Assembly (NCBI GenBank): GCA_902609035.1 | Contig: CACLQG010000001.1 | Location: 47,721-111,720, forward strand | Length of the DNA stretch: 64,000 nucleotides | DNA from: an uncultured Bacteroidota bacterium | Lineage (GTDB): Bacteria; Bacteroidota; Bacteroidia; Flavobacteriales; Flavobacteriaceae | Reading direction: 5' to 3' | Part shown: in pieces, positions 18,156 to 28,557 of the stretch | How the letters are laid out: every line of letters begins with the position of its first letter | How positions within the stretch are numbered: position 1 is the stretch's first letter | Program-made: the position numbers and the translations under genes | The notes under the pieces: generated by a model | Told to the model about the DNA's origin: nothing | What the model saw: the letters and a program-made list of their open reading frames with translations, nothing else | Databases searched by the model: none

Positions 18156-18499
18156 TGTTAAGCTTTTCGATCTTTATAGCGTTAATAATTTTTGTTTGTT
18201 TTCTACTTGTTCTGTTGGTGATGGTTCAAAACCCTAAAGGTGGTGGACTTTCTTCTTCTTTTGGAGGTGGAGGGCAACAAATGGGTGGTGTTCAGAAAAC
18301 ATCTGATTTTTTGGATCGGAGTACTTGGATATTGGCTGGACTTTTGCTTATACTCATCTTGTTGTCCAATATTTCCCTTGGCACAAATAGTGGTACCTCT
18401 GACTCTCGGCTTTTACAGGACAACGCTTTAGAACAACCCATTCCAGAAGTTATACCAGAAACCTTACAGGAAAGTACTCCAGATATACCTAAGGAATAG
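18155..18499 (+). CDS. secG: Preprotein translocase subunit SecG
   Basis: SecG is the accessory membrane subunit of the SecYEG channel. The 114-residue protein has two membrane helices (about 3-25 and 58-76) and, between them, MVQNPKGGGLSSSFGGGG, the signature cytoplasmic loop. The C-terminal tail is acidic and Pro/Glu-rich, as in other flavobacterial SecG proteins. The start codon overlaps the previous stop, indicating coupled translation. Confidence 0.95.
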   Translation: MLSFSIFIALIIFVCFLLVLLVMVQNPKGGGLSSSFGGGGQQMGGVQKTSDFLDRSTWILAGLLLILILLSNISLGTNSGTSDSRLLQDNALEQPIPEVIPETLQESTPDIPKE

Positions 18500-18505
18500 T
18501 TTTTG

Positions 18506-18577
18506 TGTCATGCTGTCAGCATAATATCCATATCACTACAATTTGTCATAACACTCTGACTTGGCATGATTTGTGAA
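18506..18577 (+). promoter_or_regulatory. Putative groESL control region
   Basis: The 108-base gap before groES contains the word TGTCA three times (18506, 18514, 18544), a 6-bp palindrome ATGCTG-T-CAGCAT (18510-18522) and the element TGACTTGGCATGATTTG (18558-18574). No CIRCE repeat (TTAGCACTC-N9-GAGTGCTAA) is present. The TGAC...GGCA words also occur before miaB. The GG-to-GT spacing in TTGGCATGATTTGT is 8 rather than the 10 needed for a standard sigma-54 promoter. Regulatory meaning is inferred from repetition and position only. Confidence 0.35.
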
Positions 18578-18607
18578 ATCCCTAAATGAAATTTAAAATA
18601 AATAACA

Positions 18608-18886
18608 ATGAGTAAAGTTAATATCAAGCTTCTAGCAGATCGTATTTTAATTGAACCTGATGCTGCAGAAACTAAAACATCTTCCGGCATCATCATACCC
18701 GATTCCGCGAAAGAAAAACCTCAAAAAGGCACCGTGGTTGCTGTAGGTCCCGGGACAGCTGAAAATCCAGTAACCCTAAAGGAAGGGAATAATGTGCTTT
18801 ATGGAAAATACTCTGGAACTGAACTTCAACATGAAGGTTCAGATTTCCTAATTATGAGAGAAAGCGACATACTAGCAATTGTTTAA
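18608..18886 (+). CDS. groES: Co-chaperonin GroES
   Basis: The 92-residue lid of the GroEL chamber shows the family start [20 protein letters not shown], with the mobile loop in [11 protein letters not shown] and the C-terminal ESDILAIV. It lies 19 bases before groEL, which is always its partner. Confidence 0.97.
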   Translation: MSKVNIKLLADRILIEPDAAETKTSSGIIIPDSAKEKPQKGTVVAVGPGTAENPVTLKEGNNVLYGKYSGTELQHEGSDFLIMRESDILAIV

Positions 18887-18899
18887 CTGAATAAATTAA

Positions 18900-20540
<1,641 letters not shown>

Positions 20541-20556
20541 TCATTATTTACATAAA

Positions 20557-20590
20557 AAAAGCCTGCTTCACAAAAGCAGGCTTTTGTATT
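20557..20590. terminator. Bidirectional terminator between groEL and the metal module
   Basis: Arms AAAAGCCTGCTT (20557-20568) and AAGCAGGCTTTT (20574-20585) form a 12-bp stem with a 5-base loop, flanked by A-rich and T-rich tracts. It can end groESL transcription on the plus strand and the heavy-metal operon on the minus strand, whose last stop codon is at 20590-20592. Confidence 0.9.
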
Positions 20591-20931
20591 TACAATAATT
20601 TCCTTTCGTACTGACAACATTGCGGAAGTTTTTGATAGTCTACTTCTTTGGCTTCTGTTTCCGAGGTATCATGACCTTTGTCAGCTATTTTTGAATGAAT
20701 CGTTTCCAATGCTACCTTGTTTGGATCATAAATCAGGCTGATTACATTCGATGGAATGTCCCAGTCAGCCGATCTCACACCCTTAATGGACAATGAAGCT
20801 TTTTCGATTCTCTTCTCACACTGCTCACAATTACCATAAACTATGAATTGAGCTTTGGTGTTCTTTTTCTTTTTTTCTTGGGCAAAGATTCCCAAGGGTA
20901 AAACCAGTAAAATAATTACGATTATTTTCAT
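20590..20931 (-). CDS. Exported heavy-metal-associated (HMA) domain protein
   Basis: This 113-residue protein has a signal peptide (cleaved near IFAQ, residue 18), a lysine-rich spacer and one ferredoxin-like HMA domain. The metal-binding loop is GNCEQC (C35, C38) instead of the usual GMTCxxC. The C-terminus adds a second cysteine pair, QCCQYERK. It is most likely a periplasmic copper- or zinc-binding carrier. It ends a minus-strand group with a TonB-dependent receptor, a HYC_CC_PP protein and an HMA-membrane fusion, suggesting a joint metal task; which metal cannot be read from sequence. Confidence 0.85.
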   Translation of the reverse strand: MKIIVIILLVLPLGIFAQEKKKKNTKAQFIVYGNCEQCEKRIEKASLSIKGVRSADWDIPSNVISLIYDPNKVALETIHSKIADKGHDTSETEAKEVDYQKLPQCCQYERKLL

Positions 20932-20950
20932 GATATATTAATTATTGATT

Positions 20951-23176
20951 TTAAATTTTAAGCCTTAAGCCAGAATAAACTATTCCTCCAAAAACAGGGG
21001 CATATACTTGAGCTGCGTCAAAATTAATGCCAAAGGGGTCTTCCGATCCAATAATTGGGGAAGATTGCTTGTAATTACCGATGTTCTCTCCCCCAAAATA
21101 TATTTCAAATTTTTTGGAAAAAACACGAGTCAATTGAGTGTTCCAAAGAGAAAAACTGGGGGAAAAAGCATTAACACCATCCCTTTGATTTTTTACCAAT
21201 CGCTGCACACCAACATGATGAAAAGTAACATCCCACCGCCATTGTTTACCCTTAGGAGATGTCTCACTTTTGAGACCCAAATTTGTAAAAAAACGATTTT
21301 TAGCCAATAAGGGTTTTTGTAACAAACCGCTATTGTAATCTGTTTTTACATCATATTTTTTATAAGCAGCCCTTAGATTCAAAATACCTCTGAAATTATA
21401 ATCTAATTCCAACTGTAAACTTTTGGCGGAGCTTCTCCCTTTAAGATTGTAAAAAGATATTTCACGCGGGTTCTCCCAATCAACGACCACTTGATCCGAA
21501 AAATCTGTGACATAATAGTCCGCTGAGAGGTTAATCTGGTGCGGGCTACCAATGTAAAATGATTTTAACAAACCCATTCCATAATTCCATGCTCTCTCTG
21601 GGTTTAGACCATAAATTTTACCTCTAGAGGATTGGATACTTACGACCCTATTGGTTGCAAAAAGTGATTGGTTTTCTGCAAAAATATTAGCGGTCTTTCT
21701 GCCACTTCCTCCCGATAATCTGATGACAAATTTTTCCACTGGAACATACCTTAAATGAATTCTAGGAGTAACAAAATTTCCCAAATTATTGTGCATATCC
21801 ATTCGGATTCCAGCAATACAACTGAAATTATCATTGTTGTCATACGAAAACTCAAAATAACCTCCAATATTACTGTCAGTTCTCAAAAAGAAAGTAGCAT
21901 CCACCAACTCATCATACTTGTCGTGAGTATAGTTAATACCGACTTTAAATTTATTTAAGGTATTCCCAATAATTGAATTGAAGAGCAAATGACTGAATAG
22001 ACTTTGATGATTGATCTCGTATGATCGCAATCCAAAATAGGAGTTTTGGTCATGACTACTGAAAGCGGTTTGAAAACCAAAACTTTGGTAAGGCAGGTCT
22101 GGGAAAACATATCCAATCTTAAGTGATGTATCCCATCTTTTGGTTTTAATTTCACTTCCCCACCTTTGGTTATACCCCCTATCTCTTTCTTGATTATAGT
22201 CCACGGCCCCCAACAATTTTTCATCATTCATATACCTCCAACTCAAAAAGCTAACCCAACCCTTTTGAGGGTCAATATATTGCCATCGGTTCATCAAATT
22301 TATTTGCTCTGAAACAGGAAGGTCAAGAAAGCCATCCATGTTTTTATCAAACTTTTCTGACCTTTTGTTTCCATGAATATATAGTCCAGTGCTCCACCGG
22401 TCACTCACCTTCTTATTGATATGCGTATTCAATTCATACCTCCCGTTGATGGAAGCAAATAAATTTAGAAAAAAAGGCAGATCGGTTAAAGGTTTTTTCA
22501 ATTCGGTATTGATCTGCCCAGTGATACTTTCAAAACCATTGGTAACCGATCCAGCCCCTTTACTTATTTGAATACTCTCCACCCAAGTTCCTGGAGTAAA
22601 GGACAGTCCGTAGGCTTGGGAGGCTCCGCGCACCATCGGAATATTTTCCTCGGTAATCAAAAGGTACGGGCTTGAAAGCCCTAACATTTTAATTTGTTTG
22701 GTACCACTCATTGCATCAGCAAAATTCACATCTATAGCCGGATTGGTTTCAAAGCTTTCAGAAAGATTACAACACGCTGCTTTCAGTAATTCCTCACTGC
22801 TTACCTTAATAATATTTTGAGTTTCAACATAGGATTTTTGGATTTCTTTTCTCCTTTGGATCAGCTTAACCTCTGCCAGTTCATCCACCTCATTTGGAGT
22901 CATCTTGTGACTGATGAACGGAGTTTCTACTTTTAATGTATCTGTTTTGAATCCAATATAGCTGATTATCAACCAATCAGTATCGGGAACTCTCTGCAGC
23001 CGAAAATTTCCCTCTACATCGGTAACGGTTCCCACGGTAGTATTTTGCCAAAATACATTTGCTCCCGTTAGGGGATAGATTTTATTGTTTTCTTGATATT
23101 TTATGATGCCACTTAGGGGATCTTGAGAAGAGACCACTCCCCATGACATGCATAGAATCAATATATATTTTTTCAT
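20951..23176 (-). CDS. TonB-dependent receptor, probably metal-related
   Basis: This 741-residue outer-membrane receptor has a signal peptide (to about residue 17) and a carboxypeptidase-D-like beta domain (about 20-93) common in Bacteroidota receptors. The plug (about 120-230) contains KQIKMLGLSSPYLLITEENIPMVRG and QISKGAGSVTNGFESITGQIN, and a 22-strand barrel follows. The plug opens with an unusual vicinal cysteine pair, KAACCNLSESF (C135, C136), which could bind metal. No SusD partner is present, so import of a small ligand or metal complex is more likely than glycan. The neighbours with HMA domains point to copper or a similar soft metal; this is inference. Confidence 0.9.
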   Translation of the reverse strand: MKKYILILCMSWGVVSSQDPLSGIIKYQENNKIYPLTGANVFWQNTTVGTVTDVEGNFRLQRVPDTDWLIISYIGFKTDTLKVETPFISHKMTPNEVDELAEVKLIQRRKEIQKSYVETQNIIKVSSEELLKAACCNLSESFETNPAIDVNFADAMSGTKQIKMLGLSSPYLLITEENIPMVRGASQAYGLSFTPGTWVESIQISKGAGSVTNGFESITGQINTELKKPLTDLPFFLNLFASINGRYELNTHINKKVSDRWSTGLYIHGNKRSEKFDKNMDGFLDLPVSEQINLMNRWQYIDPQKGWVSFLSWRYMNDEKLLGAVDYNQERDRGYNQRWGSEIKTKRWDTSLKIGYVFPDLPYQSFGFQTAFSSHDQNSYFGLRSYEINHQSLFSHLLFNSIIGNTLNKFKVGINYTHDKYDELVDATFFLRTDSNIGGYFEFSYDNNDNFSCIAGIRMDMHNNLGNFVTPRIHLRYVPVEKFVIRLSGGSGRKTANIFAENQSLFATNRVVSIQSSRGKIYGLNPERAWNYGMGLLKSFYIGSPHQINLSADYYVTDFSDQVVVDWENPREISFYNLKGRSSAKSLQLELDYNFRGILNLRAAYKKYDVKTDYNSGLLQKPLLAKNRFFTNLGLKSETSPKGKQWRWDVTFHHVGVQRLVKNQRDGVNAFSPSFSLWNTQLTRVFSKKFEIYFGGENIGNYKQSSPIIGSEDPFGINFDAAQVYAPVFGGIVYSGLRLKI

Positions 23177-23223
23177 GATTTTAGGGTTGGATTAATTTTA
23201 AATAAAATGGTATTAAAATTCAA

Positions 23224-23637
23224 TCAACCGTAAAGAATAAGATGCTGGTGTAAAAGGTATATTTTCCTTTTAGGAATGAAGAATTTTGAACTTACATTAA
23301 GAATATTGGGGAAGGCAATATTTAAATCAACAAAGGAATCCAGATCATTAATTGAAATGAAAAATGAGGAAATCTTGAAGTCAGCGTCACTCGATTTCTG
23401 TGGCTTATTATTTTGGATAAAAATAGTTTCATCCGCACAACAATGTTTTTTTAAAAGTGAAATAGCTTGGCTTTTATCTTCACTTTTTTCAGAAGACATT
23501 CCACATCCCTCAACATTCCATGCCAATGCAATTTCTGCAATATGACCACCACAATAATGAACATTTAAAGCGAGTCCTACTTTGGAGGTCAGAAAAATTA
23601 GCACAAAGAAAATAGTCTTAAAATTCCTCAAACTCAT
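23224..23637 (-). CDS. HYC_CC_PP family protein
   Basis: This 137-residue exported protein has a signal peptide up to about residue 24. It carries the named cysteine pattern HYC (H27-C29), an extra Cys in GCGM (C45) and a CC pair in KKHCCAD (C66-C67). The family is named for these motifs and is known in Bacteroidota beside TonB receptors and HMA proteins, with no proven function. The expected Pro-Pro near the C-terminus is not evident here. The Cys/His set suggests metal binding in the periplasm. It lies 47 bases upstream of the receptor gene and 18 downstream of the HMA-membrane gene. Confidence 0.8.
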   Translation of the reverse strand: MSLRNFKTIFFVLIFLTSKVGLALNVHYCGGHIAEIALAWNVEGCGMSSEKSEDKSQAISLLKKHCCADETIFIQNNKPQKSSDADFKISSFFISINDLDSFVDLNIAFPNILNVSSKFFIPKRKIYLLHQHLILYG

Positions 23638-23655
23638 AAAGTAAATTTAAACTTT

Positions 23656-24375
23656 TTATCCCATTCTATAAAATATCATGGTTAAAGACATCACCAACAT
23701 AATAAAATTTTCAATTAAGGTGGCTTTAGTCATCGGTAATTTTAGCGCAGTTCCAAGACAGGCGCAGTTGATTTTACTCTTATCAAATAAGCTGTAAATA
23801 ACACCTACAGTCGTAATTGATAAAATAATAATCGTTATTACCAGTGCTGTATTTAGCGACCATCTAATTAAAAACATAATACCCAAAACCGACTCAAGAA
23901 AGGGGTATATTTTACTGTACAAAACACTCCTTTTGGCCAAAGGATCGTATTTTGCAAAAGCTATGGGAAAGCCTTTGTAATCAAGGAATTTAAAAAAACT
24001 GAATATTATAAAAAAAAGACCCATAAAATCCAACATAAACCCTGTAATCCGTAAGTTATTTTTCTGAAGCAACAAGGCACCTGCTATGAGATAAGTAAAA
24101 ATCAAAAAAAGTGGAAAAAGCTGCTTTAATGTGGATGGAGTTGCCCTCAAAACTTTTTTTTCTTTTTTCTTGGAGACCAATGTGGGAATGTACTTTGGAG
24201 GCAACACCCAGGAGATTTTATCCAATGTAAGTATTTCTAGAACCTCCAATTCTGTATTTCCAGAGGCCAAATCTATGGTTAGGGATTGGACTTCATCCAG
24301 ACTACTCAATTTTTCAGTGACACTCGTTACACAACCTTCACATGTCATACCAGAAATTTTAATTATTTGCTTCAT
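23656..24375 (-). CDS. HMA domain fused to MauE/DoxX-like redox membrane protein
   Basis: In 239 residues an N-terminal heavy-metal-associated domain (SGMTCEGC, C12 and C15, residues 1-65) is joined by a lysine-rich linker to four membrane helices (about 85-235). The membrane part resembles the MauE/DoxX group, which handles disulfides or electrons. It keeps a cysteine pair in NCACLG (C204, C206) just before the last helix. The fusion suggests metal-coupled redox work at the inner membrane, for example reducing or passing on a bound ion. It is the first gene of the metal module. No clear promoter could be picked out in the 289-base divergent gap to purH. Confidence 0.85.
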   Translation of the reverse strand: MKQIIKISGMTCEGCVTSVTEKLSSLDEVQSLTIDLASGNTELEVLEILTLDKISWVLPPKYIPTLVSKKKEKKVLRATPSTLKQLFPLFLIFTYLIAGALLLQKNNLRITGFMLDFMGLFFIIFSFFKFLDYKGFPIAFAKYDPLAKRSVLYSKIYPFLESVLGIMFLIRWSLNTALVITIIILSITTVGVIYSLFDKSKINCACLGTALKLPMTKATLIENFIMLVMSLTMIFYRMG

Positions 24376-24664
24376 CAGTTGATATTCATTTTCTTCTCAA
24401 CTACTTAATGGGAAATACAGCTATGTTTTTCACTAATCTAATTATATTTTTCATAGTTTTTTAATTGTTGAAAAGTTGGGTTTTTTTGGTTGATTAAACG
24501 CAAAAAATAAGGGGTAAATTAAATTATTGAGTGTGATGTTTTTAATACTTTTACCTAAAATGGCGATTTTTTTTTATAAAATTACTTAAAAAAATAAATG
24601 TATTTACTTTAGGTTATTTAGACCCATTCGCCCCAATAAAAATTGATTGATTAAGAAAAAATAA

Positions 24665-26188
24665 ATGAGTAAAAAACAAATTTCATCTGCTCTCATCTCG
24701 GTTTTTGATAAAACAGAATTGGTCCCAATCATTCAAGAATTGAATAGATTTGATGTTACCTTATACTCTACGGGGGGTACAGAAAAATTTATTCGTGACT
24801 TGGGGTGTGAAGTCATTGCAGTAGAGGACGTAACAGGATATCCATCTATTCTGGGAGGAAGGGTTAAAACCCTTCATCCTAAGGTTTTTGGGGGTATATT
24901 AAATCGTCAAGAAGAGGCAGAAGATCAAGCAGCCCTTGAGGAGTTTGAAATACCACAAATTGATTTGGTCATTGTTGATTTGTATCCCTTTGAGGATACT
25001 GTTGCCGCAGGAGGTAGTGAGCAGGAAATTATCGAAAACATTGATATAGGAGGAATTGCTCTTATTCGGGCAGCCGCCAAAAACTTTAAGGACACTTTTT
25101 GTGTCTCGGACAAAAGCGATTATAAAGATTTTCTAAAAATTCTCACCGAATCCAATGGAGCCCCAGATTTGGAACAGAGAAAGACCTATTCTGTAAAGGC
25201 CTTTCAAACCTCCTCCCATTATGACTCGGCTATTTTTAATCATTTTAATAAAAAGGAAGAGGTTTTAAAATTGAGTATTAAAACTTTCAAAACCCTTCGC
25301 TATGGTGAAAATCCCCATCAGAAAGGTCAGTTTTTTGGTCCGTTATCGGATCTTCTTGAACAAGTTCATGGGAAAGAAATTTCCTACAACAACCTTTTGG
25401 ACATCGATGCAGCAGTCAATCTTATGCTTGAATTTTATGAGGAAGACAGCAGTTTTGCTATTCTGAAACACAATAATCCATGTGGTTTTGCCACCCGTTC
25501 TTCCCTCAAACAAGCCTATATTGATGCACTTGCAGGAGACCCTGTTTCAGCTTTTGGAGGGGTATTGATTTCCAACAAAACCATTGACCTTGCTACGGCC
25601 ACCGAAATTCACAGCTTGTTTTGTGAGGTAGTCATTGCACCCAATTACGATGAAGATGCTCTGAAGCTACTCAAAGGAAAAAAGAACAGAATATTATTGA
25701 TACAAAAAAACACTCCTTTAACCTCTATAACCTACAGAACATGTCTCAATGGGATTTTGGTTCAGGATAGAAATTCCAAAACCGATCAAGTAGATCAACT
25801 AGACTTTATCACCGATAAGAAACCTAGCAATCAAGAAATTGAAGATTTAATCTTTGCTTCTAAGATTTGTAAACACACCAAATCAAACACGATAGTTTTG
25901 GCAAAAGACCGACAATTACTTGCCTCTGGGACAGGTCAAACTTCGAGAGTTGATGCGTTAAACCATGCCATTGAAAAATCAACACACTTCAAATTTGACC
26001 TCAACTGCGCTGTAATGGCAAGTGATGCATTCTTCCCCTTTCCAGACTGTGTTGAGATCGCAAAAGAAGCTGGAATCAGCAGTGTGATACAGCCAGGGGG
26101 GTCAATCAAAGATCAACTTTCCATTGATTATTGTAATGAAAATAATTTATCAATGGTCTTCACGGGTACACGTCATTTTAAGCATTAA
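24665..26188 (+). CDS. purH: Bifunctional AICAR formyltransferase / IMP cyclohydrolase PurH
   Basis: PurH performs the last two steps of de novo purine synthesis. Of 507 residues, the first about 190 form the cyclohydrolase (MGS-like) domain with STGGTEKFIRDLG and GGRVKTLHPKV. The remainder is the formyltransferase with YGENPHQKG, KHNNPCGFA (Lys-His pair) and AFGGVLIS. The end reads SDAFFPFPDCVEIA and GGSIKDQLSID, typical of the family. It lies 37 bases before mreB, an arrangement I recall as common in flavobacteria, and probably shares a transcript with it. Confidence 0.97.
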   Translation: MSKKQISSALISVFDKTELVPIIQELNRFDVTLYSTGGTEKFIRDLGCEVIAVEDVTGYPSILGGRVKTLHPKVFGGILNRQEEAEDQAALEEFEIPQIDLVIVDLYPFEDTVAAGGSEQEIIENIDIGGIALIRAAAKNFKDTFCVSDKSDYKDFLKILTESNGAPDLEQRKTYSVKAFQTSSHYDSAIFNHFNKKEEVLKLSIKTFKTLRYGENPHQKGQFFGPLSDLLEQVHGKEISYNNLLDIDAAVNLMLEFYEEDSSFAILKHNNPCGFATRSSLKQAYIDALAGDPVSAFGGVLISNKTIDLATATEIHSLFCEVVIAPNYDEDALKLLKGKKNRILLIQKNTPLTSITYRTCLNGILVQDRNSKTDQVDQLDFITDKKPSNQEIEDLIFASKICKHTKSNTIVLAKDRQLLASGTGQTSRVDALNHAIEKSTHFKFDLNCAVMASDAFFPFPDCVEIAKEAGISSVIQPGGSIKDQLSIDYCNENNLSMVFTGTRHFKH

Positions 26189-26225
26189 TTTTCATAACTT
26201 TAATTTTTATCAATCTAAACTAATT

Positions 26226-27245
26226 ATGGGTCTCCTAACTGAGGAAATAGCGATAGATTTAGGAACTGCAAATACGTTAATCATTCACAATGACAAAGTA
26301 GTGGTAGACAGCCCGTCAATTGTTGCAATTGACAGAACGACCAATAAAATTATCGCCATAGGGGACGAGGCAAGCATGATGCATGGAAAAACTCATGAAA
26401 ACATAAAGACCATCAGGCCTCTTAAAGATGGTGTAATTGCTGATTTTAATGCCTCCGAGCAAATGATCAATACCTTGATTAAGAGCATCCCCACACTCAA
26501 AAAAAAGTTCTTTACTCCTTCACTTAGAATGGTGATTTGCATCCCTTCTGGAATTACAGAAGTGGAGATGAGAGCGGTAAAAGAGTCTGCTGAACGGGTA
26601 AATGGTAAAGAAGTTTACTTAATCCACGAACCTATGGCAGCAGCCATTGGAATTGGGATAGACATCATGCAACCTAAGGGAAATATGATTGTTGACATAG
26701 GCGGAGGAACTACAGAGATAGCAGTAATTGCTCTATCGGGAATTGTATGTGACAAATCTGTAAAAATTGCAGGAGATGTATTCACTAATGACATTGTGAA
26801 TTATATGAGAAGTAAACATAATCTGTATGTTGGGGAGCGAACTGCTGAAAAAATAAAAATACTCATTGGTTCTGTGATTGAAGATCTTGAAAACCCTCCA
26901 GAGGACATGTCTGTCCAGGGTAGAGACTTAGTTACTGGAAAACCTAAACAAGTAATGATGTCGTTTATTGAAATAGCAAAGGCACTAGATAAATCTATTA
27001 TTAGGATTGAGGAAGCCATTATGGAAGCGCTGTCCCAAACTCCGCCAGAACTGGCTGCTGATATTTATAATACTGGAATCTATTTAGCAGGAGGAGGAGC
27101 ACTCCTTAAAGGACTGGATGTGAGACTTTCGAGAAAAACTGACCTACCAGTTTATATTGCCGAAGACCCACTACAAGCTGTAGTGAGAGGTACTGGAATC
27201 ACCCTTAAAAATATCGAGCGATATAAAACAATACTGATCAAATAA
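26226..27245 (+). CDS. mreB: Rod-shape actin homologue MreB
   Basis: MreB polymerises under the membrane and steers the elongasome. I start at 26226 (339 residues, MGLLTEEIAIDLGTANT); the open frame continues 34 codons upstream inside the purH end without MreB similarity. Visible nucleotide-binding parts are phosphate-1 IDLGTANTLI, VDIGGGTTEIAVIA near residue 160 and AGGGALLKGLD near 290. It heads mreB-mreC-mreD-mrdA-rodA. Confidence 0.97.
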   Translation: MGLLTEEIAIDLGTANTLIIHNDKVVVDSPSIVAIDRTTNKIIAIGDEASMMHGKTHENIKTIRPLKDGVIADFNASEQMINTLIKSIPTLKKKFFTPSLRMVICIPSGITEVEMRAVKESAERVNGKEVYLIHEPMAAAIGIGIDIMQPKGNMIVDIGGGTTEIAVIALSGIVCDKSVKIAGDVFTNDIVNYMRSKHNLYVGERTAEKIKILIGSVIEDLENPPEDMSVQGRDLVTGKPKQVMMSFIEIAKALDKSIIRIEEAIMEALSQTPPELAADIYNTGIYLAGGGALLKGLDVRLSRKTDLPVYIAEDPLQAVVRGTGITLKNIERYKTILIK

Positions 27246-27251
27246 TTACTT

Positions 27252-28064
27252 ATGAGGCAACTCATTAATGCCCTAATTAAGTATAAAAATACCCTAATCT
27301 ATTTAGTTCTTTTGATCATCTCATTCATTTTTTTAAATCAACGAAGTTTTTATCATCAATCCGTTTTCAGTAATGCTGGACTAATCGTTACAAGTAATTT
27401 TAAAAGTGTTGTCAAGAATATTTATGATTATCTTGAACTTGTTGAAAAGAACAGAAAACTAATCGCTGAAAACGAAAAACTCAAAGCACTCGAATTAATG
27501 TATTTAAGCGAGCAGCCTCAAAAAGATAGAGTACTCGATAGTTTTGAATTTCAAGTTTTCGAAGCCAGTATAATAAAAAACAGTTACAACCGTGCAAGAA
27601 ATTACCTTATCATAAACAAAGGTTATGAGGACGGCATAGAGTTAGAAATGGGAGTGATCTCAAGCGATGGAGTTGTAGGAATCATTAACCAAGTTACCCC
27701 CAATTTTTCTAGCGTACTCTCCATATTACACAGGGACTTAAAAATCAATGCTAGTTTTAAAAAAAATGGAGCTTATGGGTCATTGTCTTGGCGGAGTAAT
27801 CACCCCAAAAGAATGAAATTAGACGATGTCTCAACGCTGAATAAAGTGGAAATAGGTGATACTATTGTAACAGGAGGTATGTCATATTATTTTCCTTATG
27901 GCATTCCGATTGGAACAGTTTTTAATTTTGAGAAACAAGAGTTTCAAGGATATTACGATATAGACATTAAACTTTTTAGCAATCTTACACAGAAAGAATT
28001 CGTTTATGTATTGAAGAACAGAAATAAAGAACAAATCATAGAACTGAACAATGAATCGCGATAA
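27252..28064 (+). CDS. mreC: Rod shape-determining protein MreC
   Basis: This 270-residue protein has one N-terminal membrane helix (about 14-32), a coiled coil (about 60-90, ENRKLIAENEKLKALE-like heptads) and a periplasmic beta-rich domain (YLIINKGYEDGIELEMGVI, GDTIVTGGMSYYFPYGIPIG). It links MreB to PBP2 in elongation. The gene overlaps mreD by 14 bases. Confidence 0.95.
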   Translation: MRQLINALIKYKNTLIYLVLLIISFIFLNQRSFYHQSVFSNAGLIVTSNFKSVVKNIYDYLELVEKNRKLIAENEKLKALELMYLSEQPQKDRVLDSFEFQVFEASIIKNSYNRARNYLIINKGYEDGIELEMGVISSDGVVGIINQVTPNFSSVLSILHRDLKINASFKKNGAYGSLSWRSNHPKRMKLDDVSTLNKVEIGDTIVTGGMSYYFPYGIPIGTVFNFEKQEFQGYYDIDIKLFSNLTQKEFVYVLKNRNKEQIIELNNESR

Positions 28065-28557
28065 CCTCATTTCGATTTTGCAATTCCTGCTATTGTTGTT
28101 GCTGCAGTCCTTTTTACTGAATAATATTAATTTTTTTGGGTTCATCAATCCCAATTTGTATCTGTTATTTGTTATTGTTTATCGTCTGGATGGCAATTCT
28201 ACCTACTTAATTATTTTATCTTTTACACTGGGTCTTTTACTTGATCTTTTGACACAAGGGTCTGGTGGGCATACTATTGCATCATTGACCATAGCCTTTT
28301 TAAGGTCTTTCATCATCAGATTTTCTTTTGGTGTAAACTACGATGTCCCAATGGGAATGATTAAGGGCAGTCCTCTATCGCAAAGATTATTATATCTTCT
28401 ATTGATAATATTCATTCATCATATGGTTCTTTACAGTGTCATTTATTTTAGTTATAGCAATATCATTGCCATAATTAAAAACACACTATTTACATCTTTG
28501 TTTACCTTTATATTAGTATATATTTCCTTAGGATTATTCAAAGAAAAAAATGATTAG
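28051..28557 (+). CDS. mreD: Rod shape-determining protein MreD
   Basis: This 168-residue integral membrane protein has about five helices, with the family stretch FFGFINPNLYLLFVIVYRL and a GLLLDLLTQGSGGHT loop. It belongs to the elongasome. Start and stop overlap the neighbouring mreC and mrdA genes, so the set is translationally coupled. Confidence 0.93.
   Translation: MNRDNLISILQFLLLLLLQSFLLNNINFFGFINPNLYLLFVIVYRLDGNSTYLIILSFTLGLLLDLLTQGSGGHTIASLTIAFLRSFIIRFSFGVNYDVPMGMIKGSPLSQRLLYLLLIIFIHHMVLYSVIYFSYSNIIAIIKNTLFTSLFTFILVYISLGLFKEKND

Noticed and set aside
18561..18577. Sigma-54 promoter before groES (TTGGCATGATTTGTGAA)
   Set aside because: The distance between the GG and the downstream G(C/T) is 8 rather than 10 bases, so it does not fit the -24/-12 rule.
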